From NCBI GenBank assembly GCA_029298735.1, contig JANSLP010000520.1:1-15047 (forward strand): a stretch of DNA of 15,047 nt, written 5' to 3'. Under the pieces are notes generated by a model. The model ran no database searches and was not told the DNA's origin. It saw only the letters and a program-made list of their open reading frames with translations. A program made the position numbers and the translations under genes. Below are positions 8,366 through 15,047 of the stretch, in pieces (within the stretch, counting starts at the first letter, position 1; every line of letters starts with the position of its first letter). The stretch comes from Ophiostoma sp. CBS 140.51 (Eukaryota; Ascomycota; Sordariomycetes; Ophiostomatales; Ophiostomataceae).

Positions 8366-9697
8366 TTAGATCAGCATCACTGCCAGACCAACAACTGCCG
8401 CGCCCACGGCCACAACCACCGACCCGGCCGACCCGGCCACCATCAATGCCGCCTTGGGTGCCGCCCCACTCGTGGTGACAGTGCTGTTGCCGCTGGCACT
8501 GGCACCCGCTCCAGTGGCGGTGGCCGTCGCCCGGGCCGTCGACATAGTCATGGCGCCCGTCATTGTCATTGTAATCGTCTGGCCGTTGGTCGTCATCACC
8601 ATTGTCGAGACACCGCTGCCAGCCGCACCGGAGGCGCCGGTCTCTTCAGTCGTCGAGCCGGAGGTGGTCGTGGTGGCCGCCTCTGTGGTGGAAGCAGCAG
8701 CAGCACCGCCCGCGTTGTTGCCCACCGTCGTGTCGGTCGGCAGAGACTCGAGAGAAGCGTCAGAGGTGGCAATGGTACCGGGGAGAGGCTTGAGGGTGCC
8801 GTCATCACCGGCAGCACCAGCAGCAGCGACAGCGGCACCGGCAGCAGCCCCGGCAGCACCAGCAGCAGCAACACCAGCAGCCGAGCCCGCAGAGGAGGCA
8901 GCAGTCGTAGCCGCAACGACACCAGCGGCAGCGACTGAAGTCGCCGCACCAGCACCACCAAGGGGCGTCAGGGCAACACCGGCAGTACCAACAGGGGCGA
9001 CAGCAACACCAGCGGCACTCGCGACCGCAGTCGAACCACCGGCAATCGTCTGGAAACCGGCAACGCTGGCCGTGCCAGCCGCAGCCACACCCGCAGCCGA
9101 AACGGACTGCACCGTCGCCGCCACAGAAGCACTGCCCAGTGGCTTAAGAGCGCCAGTAGCTGCCGCCGTAGCTGCACCCAGAGGCTTAAGCGAAACGGCA
9201 GCCGTGTTCACACCTGCCGTAGCAATGGCCGTCGCAACAGCGGTGGCAACAGCTGTTGCTGCGTTGGTGGCTACAGCCGGAGCACCTGCCAGACCAGGCA
9301 GCGGCTTCAGCGATTGGGACCCGCCAGCAGGAATAGCCGTCTGCAGACCGGGCAGAGGCTTGAGGCTACCACCGCTGCCGGCCAGAGCAGCCGATTCGGC
9401 GGCAACGTTGTTCGACAAGCCGCCAACACCGGCGGCAGCGGCAGCGGCTGTGGTGGAACTGTTAAAGTTCTTGGTGCCCTTGCCGGCCTTGGCGAGACTG
9501 GTGAGAAGAGTGTTGATGTTGGCGTTGGCACCGCCCTTGTTGTTGTTTGCGTTGGCGTTGCCCTTGTTGTTATTATTGTTGTTGTTGTTGTTGTTGTTGT
9601 TCTGTTGGCCGTTGTTCTGCTGCTGCTGTCCGTTGGTGTTGGCCATGACCGAGGCGGCCATGAGCAGGGTCGTGAGAGCTGTTGCGGAGAAATGCAT
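8366..9697 (-). CDS. Ala-rich, probably GPI-anchored cell-surface protein with LKPLPG repeats
   Basis: I do not recognise this 443-residue protein. Residues 1-19 form a clear signal peptide ending at VMA. Then come a Gln/Asn stretch with twelve Asn in a row (33-44) and an N/K/G/A region to about 62. The long Ala/Gly/Val/Thr-rich body carries six LKPLPG-type repeats (111-118, 129-136, 169-174, 183-188, 242-247, 301-307; one is ALTPLG). A Ser/Thr/Met-rich stretch covers 335-400. The C-terminus is a hydrophobic tail (about 416-443) after small residues near S410-G411-A412, fitting a GPI signal. Possible N-glycosylation sites are N79 and N404. The layout suggests a cell-wall or plasma-membrane surface protein, with role unknown. 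I chose the ATG at 9697 because the signal peptide starts there; the frame stays open 39 codons upstream, but that extension is charged and would bury the signal. It is uninterrupted and convergent with INO1. Confidence 0.85.
   Translation of the reverse strand: MHFSATALTTLLMAASVMANTNGQQQQNNGQQNNNNNNNNNNNNKGNANANNNKGGANANINTLLTSLAKAGKGTKNFNSSTTAAAAAAGVGGLSNNVAAESAALAGSGGSLKPLPGLQTAIPAGGSQSLKPLPGLAGAPAVATNAATAVATAVATAIATAGVNTAAVSLKPLGAATAAATGALKPLGSASVAATVQSVSAAGVAAAGTASVAGFQTIAGGSTAVASAAGVAVAPVGTAGVALTPLGGAGAATSVAAAGVVAATTAASSAGSAAGVAAAGAAGAAAGAAVAAAGAAGDDGTLKPLPGTIATSDASLESLPTDTTVGNNAGGAAAASTTEAATTTTSGSTTEETGASGAAGSGVSTMVMTTNGQTITMTMTGAMTMSTARATATATGAGASASGNSTVTTSGAAPKAALMVAGSAGSVVVAVGAAVVGLAVMLI
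9566..9601 (-). repeat. Asn-codon microsatellite in the surface-protein gene
   Basis: Twelve consecutive Asn codons (AAC/AAT) encode residues 33-44 of the surface protein; the plus strand shows runs of GTT and ATT. Such triplet runs can change length by replication slippage without breaking the frame, so the tract may vary between strains. Confidence 0.9.
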
Positions 9698-9890
9698 CGT
9701 GAAAAATGTCGTAGAAGAAGGGCATAAAACTGGTTCGTTCGAAAGAAGGACGTAGAATGTAAACAACCGCCGGGGTCGACTCGATAAGAAAAAGGAGTGT
9801 CGAAAGGTGATCAAGTGATCGAGTTAAAAAAAAAAGGTATTGTATAAAGTAAATAGGATCAACCTAGAAAAAAAGCCTGCACTGCAGAGG

Positions 9891-10090
9891 TTGAAGGAAG
9901 GAAGAAGAAGAGAAGTGAAGAAGAAGAAGAGAAAGAAGAAAAGAAGGGAAAGATTGTCACCGACAGATGAAGAAGAAAGGACAGACAAGAAACTACAAAC
10001 CAGTGTTGGATGAAAGGGAAAGAAAGAAAAAAAAAAAGGGAAAAGAGAAGAGAAGGAAGAAAGGAAACAGAAAAGGGAGGAAAACGGCAA
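9891..10090 (+). repeat. 200-bp purine tract upstream of the surface-protein gene
   Basis: About 175 of 200 plus-strand bases are A or G, with 56 uninterrupted purines at 10012-10067 and 37 at 9917-9953. Read in the direction of the surface-protein gene it is a C/T-rich stretch 190-390 bases before the ATG. This is a common layout for start regions of well-expressed fungal genes. I infer promoter or 5' leader; no TATA box is evident. Open frames through it are composition artefacts. Confidence 0.7.
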
Positions 10091-12331
10091 GACAAAAGGC
10101 AGAATGGACTACTCACACAAAGTCACGAGAACACAGTCAAAGTCAGGCAATGACAAGCAAAAGACAGAAACGTGGAACCCCCAATTGAGCCGGCCATGGG
10201 GTTACCCGGGTTGACAGACTGCCGCATTGAACGAGCAGGGTTCTTTGTGAGTGTAGGCCACAAAGTAGACGGAGGCGACAGTCATTGTGAAGGCCACTCG
10301 GCAGCAAACGGCAGTCAAGGATAGGATGACTTGACAACAGCTGGAAGCCCAGATGACAGGTTCGACAGGTGTAGATGGGGCAAACGGGACACTCTCTGGC
10401 CCCAGGGGGCGTGTCCTTCAAAGAGTGGAGGAGAGAGTAGACGGAAGAATAAGAGGGCGTCAATGATTTGCGACACTACAAGTCTGAGGGCAAAATGTGG
10501 CCAAGGAAACAAAAAGGAGGGTGAAAAGGCAATAGGAGGAACCAAGAATGGTAGCAAGGTACTTGTGGAGAAGTGGAAACACGGGGCTGCTCGAGGTCAC
10601 TCCTAAGCACGGTCGCTGGGAGTTGCTGGAGGAATCGCTGGAAACGGACATCGTGAGAAAGCGGATGCGTCTCATGATGGTGGTTCGGGAGTGGGGTGGG
10701 AGAGAAGAGAACAAACAGCACAATAGTCTGAAAGAAGAGAGAAAGAAGATGTCCATGGCATAACAAAACAAAGCTTGGCATTCTGTGACCTGAGCCTGAA
10801 ACGACCCAGCACTCAATTCACCCAGAGGCAGGCGACCTACGGAGTGCATCTTGAGCATCTGTTTGGTCTTTCAACTTTTGAAAATCGACTTTTGTGAGCG
10901 ACTCGAGCATCGTACTCTATGCTTGGCTATTGCTTGTCTGCCTATCCTCTGCCGTTTGAACTGCACATCAACGGCCGAGCCGAGCGCTGTTGACTGTGGC
11001 TGTGGGCAGCACATCTGACTGACGCGTCCTGATTCATCAAGATGGATAAATTGGTATGGAAAATACCAATAGAACAAGAAAACAAGATTTGTTGACAAGT
11101 AAGGGAATCTAAAAACCGGACTTGAAAGAAGAGAGCCTTCTGTCAGTGTCAATACGACGTTGGCCCCAATAAGCTCCTGGTGTGTCCGGCACGACGGGCA
11201 CGACGGCCAGCCGACGTCAAGACAGGCAAGGGTCTAGACCGGAAGAGAAGGAAAGCGAGAAAGGATGAAGAAGGGGAGAAGAAGGGTGAGAAGAAAAAGA
11301 AAGCAACTGTACGGAGTATGAACGAGAAACGTCCCCTGGTCTCGAACGACCGCTGGAGACGGACAAGGGGATTATTTAAGCTCAGTAGTGACAGGCCCAA
11401 GACTGCGCTAAGAAAGAAGCTTTATTCTTGACCTTGCACTTTGTGGAATCATGGGTATGAAGAAGAAGAAGAGAGAGAAGGACGCTTTCTTCCGAGATGT
11501 CAAGCTGGGTGCAGGACGGAAGTATGGGGAAGGAGCGCTGTAATGTCGTGAAAGTGAAGCCACTAAGAGCGGGTACGCCCGTCTCCTGCCTTTCTGTTGG
11601 CCGCTGTCTGTCATTGCCTCCTTCCTTCCCACAAAAGGGTCCAAGCTGCGGCTCTGACACGCAGCCCTGTCTTGGCTGAAACGCGCATCGCACTGCCTCT
11701 CCTGTCAGGAACCAGCAAAAAATGTGCTGTAAGAAAAGTTATGATTGATTTTTGTGTGTCACATTTATTTGGTGATGCATTCTGTTATTCGCTGTGCATT
11801 GTCCTTACTATATTTCTCATGGAGTGCTGCAGTCTGTTAGCCATATGCATATCCGTTAGTGCAAAAGCCAGCCGTCTACACCTTCCTCTCCATCATCACC
11901 ACTACTACTACCTTCCTTGTAAAGTCGCATTGCAGCTATCTCATCTCTTGGCAAAGACAAGATGAACGATGTTGGGTCAGTGTTTGAACAGTTGTAGTTA
12001 TACGGCGTAGATAAAAGGAGATGACAGATAATACGAGTACATGATATAAACTAAACACAAAACGACATGAGAATAGTATAAAGAAGAAAGGGCTGCTGCT
12101 GCTCCCCATGAGCACCGATATTTCCCCCCCTTTATAAAGATAGGTTGGATGGTACGATCAAAACAAAGTAATAGAACAAACAGAAAACAGGTAAATAAAA
12201 CAAAAGGTCTGAATCTCTCGGACGCCAAAATCAAAACAAAAAGTAGCGGTGAACAATCCTCTTTCCTGCACTCCATCGTCCATCGTAGCCCTTATTACAC
12301 GCCTCCTTCCTTTATCCTAGCGAGGCTCTCT
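10091..12331. other. Intergenic between SSR4 and surface-protein gene, no gene seen
   Basis: The right end must hold the SSR4 3' UTR and the left end the distal promoter of the surface-protein gene; both genes are on the minus strand. The 2.2 kb between contains only short frames (up to about 130 codons) on both strands with no domain, signal or splice pattern I can defend. Small local repeats occur, for example two adjacent GGCACGACG copies near 11191-11208. An A/T-rich zone runs through about 11720-12240. An unannotated non-coding RNA cannot be excluded. Confidence 0.55.
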
Positions 12332-14758
12332 CTAATTGTCTCCGCTGCCGTGGAAGGCGTCGCCAAAGGCCGAGTCGTCCATGTCCATGTTAAGGTCCAG
12401 GCCGTCGTCGATGCTCGTCAGCGGGTCACCACCCGTTGACATGTCGGCCAAAGAGCCAAAGTCGCTGTCAACAACGGCACCGGCACCCGGTGTAGGCACA
12501 GCCGACTCGGGCTTGCTGCCGGTGCCGCTTGCTGCCGGGGCAGCCGCATCAGGCGACTTGACAGGTGGTGTAGGCACTGAAGACGTGGAAGGCGGTACTG
12601 GGTTTGTGCCGGTAGCAGCAGCGCCAGCCGGGTTGGGTGTCGCACCAGACGCGCCCGTCGGGGACACGCCACCACCAGGAGGTACCACAACCCAGTCGTC
12701 GCCAGCAGCAGGGGCGGCACCAGCCTGAGGCTGGCCAGAGGCATCTGACATGGCCACATCACCTGCTGCTTGCTTACTGGCATCAGCGGGTGTGCCTGTG
12801 CCTGAGCCGGCAGCACCTACAGAAGCGGCAGCCGAGGGAACTGCAGGAGCGGCACCATCATTCGGAGTAGCCACATTGGACAGGCCCGAAGCCGACGGTG
12901 GGCCAGCAGGTGCTTGCGCTGCTGGTGTAGGTGTGGGGAAGTTAACGGGTGTCGAAGCGGGCGAGAAGACCGACTCCATCTGGTCGAGCATGCCGGCAGC
13001 TGTATCGCCCATATCCATATCAGCGTCGCCGATCAAGATGCCACTAAGTTGCGAGCCTGCGGGCGAAGGATGTTGCGACAACGACACGCTACCTGGTGCG
13101 GCCAGGCCTGTGCTGTCGGGTGCGCTAATCAGGGGCATCTCAGGGACCGGCTCCGGCTCCGGCTCCGGCTCGGGTTCTGGCTCAGGAGACGGTTCCCGGT
13201 AGCCACCGTCCTGCACACGAACCACGGAACCAGATGAAACGACCTTGCGGCCCAGCGTGTTCTCGACTTGCGAGACGACCTCATCGACCGTCTTGTGGTG
13301 CTTCTGGTGGCTCCAGTGACCATCACCAGCAGCATCATTGCTAGCGTTGCCTCCACTGCTGGCTGCAGCGTCGTCATCACCGCGCAGACGGCCCTCCACG
13401 CGCCAGATCTCCGGGCCCGTCTCCTCGGCCGTGAAGCGCAGGTCGTGCTCGGCCTTCTTCATAGCGGAGTTGGTGTGCAGGCTGGCCACGAGCTTCTCGT
13501 GCCGCGCCTTCATCTCCTCGATTTCCTTGTTTGTGTCTGCGATCTTGTCCTCTACCCGCTTTCGGAAATCATCTGCCAGCTTGCCGTCCAGTTTGCCGAC
13601 GTAGGGGTTCTTGGGTGCCCGCAGGGAGGCGTCAAAAGCCTGGCCCTCGAAGATACCCTCTGTCACAGGCGCCAGTTCGCCCTTGAGGCCAAGGCCCAAG
13701 TCTGCGTAGCCAATCTGGCTGATGCGGTACGGCGACGAAATGACCTCCTCCATCCACTCGTGGTTCTGCTTGTAACGGTCGAGGCTGACGTCGCGGGGCG
13801 TTATGGTGTCGAACATGTCGCCGCGCGTGTACTCCTCCTCGTCCTCATAGACTGCTGCATCCATAGGCGAAGGGCCATGGCCACCGGGAGCCTGTGCTGC
13901 GGCGGCAGCGGCAGCTGCAGCGTTAGCGGCCGCATTGGCTGCCGAGTGCCGTGCGCGCTTGGCTGGTGGCGGTGGCGCCAGATTTCCACCTCCTGCGGCA
14001 GGCGGGTATGCCATCTGCTGGGGCACACCGGCGGTCGCGTAGCCTGGAGGCACACGGGCGCCATGCGGCAGCGGGATCTGCGGCCAGTTGACACGGTCGG
14101 ACAGCATGAACTCCTTGCGCGTGATCTGGCCAGCCCGCTGTAGGGCCTGGCGGTGGTCCATCTGGGCACGCAGACGCGCGTCGAGCCGGATCTTCTTAAC
14201 GGGCGTCGGCTCACGCTCGTCGACGGGGCCGTAGTGGACGAGCCACAGGCTGGGGTCGACCTGGGGCGCGTTGGGGTTGGGCACCTTGGGCGGCATGAGA
14301 CGGAAGCGCCGCCGGGAGTGGGTGGCATATTCCTCGCCTGGGCGGTAGCCCATGGGCTGGTGGAACACCTCGAGGATCAGCCCATCGCGGATCTCGTGCT
14401 GGTAGTAGGTCTCGCCGCGCGGCCAGATGTAACCGTCGGACGCGAACTCGGTGCCCATGCGCTGCAGTGGCTGCCAGGTCAGGATAATGGAGCCATCCTG
14501 GGGCGTGTCGAGGAACGTCCAGAAAAAGGGCGCGCCGTCGCGGGCGATGCGCGGCGAGTTGAGCAGCCACTCGGTCACTTCTGGGATGCCAAAGCGCGGC
14601 ACGAGGGGGTAGCGGTACGCGCTGATGAGGTGGATGTGCGGGAGCTGTCAAGTAGAGAGGGGGAAAGTCAGTAAGCTGTCCGTAGGTCGAGATTGAATTC
14701 CACCACCATCTCGTCATACCAAGTCCGGGTGCACGTTATGGCTGGGGTCCGCAGCCAT
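12332..14758 (-). CDS. SSR4: SWI/SNF and RSC chromatin-remodelling subunit Ssr4 (DUF1750)
   Basis: This nuclear protein belongs to the fungal Ssr4 family, named for a fission-yeast subunit shared by SWI/SNF and RSC. It has two exons: 14758-14720 (13 codons, MAADPSHNVHPDL) and 14644-12332. Joined, they give 783 residues. The N-terminal half carries the family core: LISAYRYPLVPRFGIPEV (19-36), GAPFFWTFLDTPQDG (50-64), LTWQPLQRMG and ASDGYIWP. A KRAR patch (about 241-244) and a poly-Ala run (about 252-264) follow. A second conserved block contains SLDRYKQNHEWMEEV (about 300-314), then a Lys/Glu-rich coiled coil (about 371-405). The C-terminal 370 residues are low complexity: an EP-repeat (498-515), a Pro/Ala/Ser/Thr-rich stretch and an acidic end with DMDDSAFGDAF. 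The start lies in CACAATGGC, a good context. The tail makes it about twice the length of the fission-yeast protein (about 400 aa, from memory). Confidence 0.94.
13139..13192 (-). repeat. Pro-Glu dipeptide repeat in SSR4
   Basis: GAGCC-type hexamer repeats encode alternating Glu and Pro (residues about 498-515 of the joined protein), at the border between the conserved N-terminal half and the disordered tail. It probably acts as a stiff, acidic linker; copy number may vary between strains. Confidence 0.85.
14645..14719 (-). other. SSR4 intron 1 (75 nt, phase 0)
   Basis: Read on the minus strand, the intron starts GTATGA and ends CTTGACAG. A CTGAC branch-point match sits in CTTACTGACTTTC about 20 bases before the end. 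Removing it joins the start exon to LPHIHLISAYRYPLV, the conserved beginning of the family, with the frame kept. Without the intron the second exon has no ATG in a sensible position. Confidence 0.93.
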
Positions 14759-15047
14759 TGTGCAGGATTCGGCCGTCGATGCGGGAGTGATGTATCAATG
14801 TGTCAATGTCGATGCGTCGTTTCGTGATCGTTTCGTGATCGTCTTTTCTCGATAATTCGCGTCGCGCTGCAATCGAAATCAAAATGCACGACACTACTCG
14901 TCTGACGCAATCGACAGATGAAATGACAGGAACTCGTCGTTCGTCGTGAAAATGATCGCGGCCGTCAATGGGTGGATGGGTGGATGGATGCGCACGCGTC
15001 GTGGGGCCGTCGTCGTTCGTCGTCGTTCGCTGGCTGCAGCTCGAAGG
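14759..15047 (-). promoter_or_regulatory. SSR4 upstream region (incomplete)
   Basis: These 289 bases lie before the SSR4 start and should contain its promoter and leader. No TATA box is evident. Simple repeats are present: CGTTTCGTGAT in two adjacent copies (about 14818-14839), GGGTGGAT-type repeats (14969-14990) and CGTCGTTCGT repeats (15009-15029). The window ends here, so a divergent gene to the right could share this region. Confidence 0.5.

Noticed and set aside
8454..9755. 433-codon open frame on the plus strand
   Set aside because: It is antisense to the Ala-rich surface-protein gene. GCN-rich sequence reads as Ala/Val/Pro/Leu on the other strand. It has no signal peptide or domain, while the minus frame has a full secretory and GPI layout.
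9698..9814. 39-codon N-terminal extension of the surface protein
   Set aside because: An upstream ATG is in frame, but the extension is rich in Arg, Phe and Ser and would bury the clear signal peptide starting at 9697.
11451..11543. 30-codon plus-strand ORF beginning MGMKKKKRE
   Set aside because: Too short and Lys-rich because of local purine richness; no supporting promoter, splice or domain evidence.
13268..14143. 291-codon open frame on the plus strand
   Set aside because: It is antisense to the conserved part of SSR4; composition-driven shadow.

Overview
The window is nuclear DNA of a filamentous ascomycete, most likely a Sordariomycete. The evidence is widely spaced genes with few and short introns, CTRAC-type branch points close to the 3' splice site, C/T-rich leaders, a fungal-only chromatin-remodelling subunit (Ssr4/DUF1750 family) with a long Pro/Ala-rich tail, and an INO1-type inositol phosphate synthase. 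The species cannot be named from the sequence. No rRNA, convincing tRNA, CRISPR array or intact transposon was seen.

Three protein genes are well supported. (1) INO1, myo-inositol-1-phosphate synthase, plus strand 6287-7900, uninterrupted, 537 aa. Its leader appears long and contains a probable intron (5761-6052) and a short upstream ORF (5695-5748). (2) An unrecognised secreted, probably GPI-anchored, Ala-rich cell-surface protein, minus strand 8366-9697, 443 aa. It has a signal peptide, a poly-Asn tract and six LKPLPG-type repeats, and is convergent with INO1. (3) SSR4, minus strand 12332-14758, two exons split by a 75-nt intron, 783 aa, a subunit of the SWI/SNF and RSC remodelling complexes. 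The genes do not form an obvious cluster or pathway; they look like ordinary chromosomal neighbours.

Layout: 1-5477 is gene-poor, with no ORF I can assign. It holds a degenerate tandem duplication of about 291 bp (603-1184), a 24-bp near-palindrome (2140-2163), a G-rich TGTGGGA cluster ending in a strong G-quadruplex candidate (3841-3984), a GATA-rich repeat (4695-4728) and an 11-bp inverted repeat (5114-5159). 5478-6286 is the INO1 promoter and leader. 7901-8365 is the INO1 / surface-protein convergent spacer, with two tandem hairpins. 9698-12331 is a 2.6-kb spacer upstream of the surface-protein gene with a very long purine tract on the plus strand. 14759-15047 is the SSR4 promoter side and runs off the window.

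I did not find a clearly new biological system. The most interesting items are the possible splicing/uORF control of INO1, the unfamiliar repeat-bearing surface protein, the old tandem duplication, and the G-quadruplex cluster. All were read by eye, with no alignment or database search.
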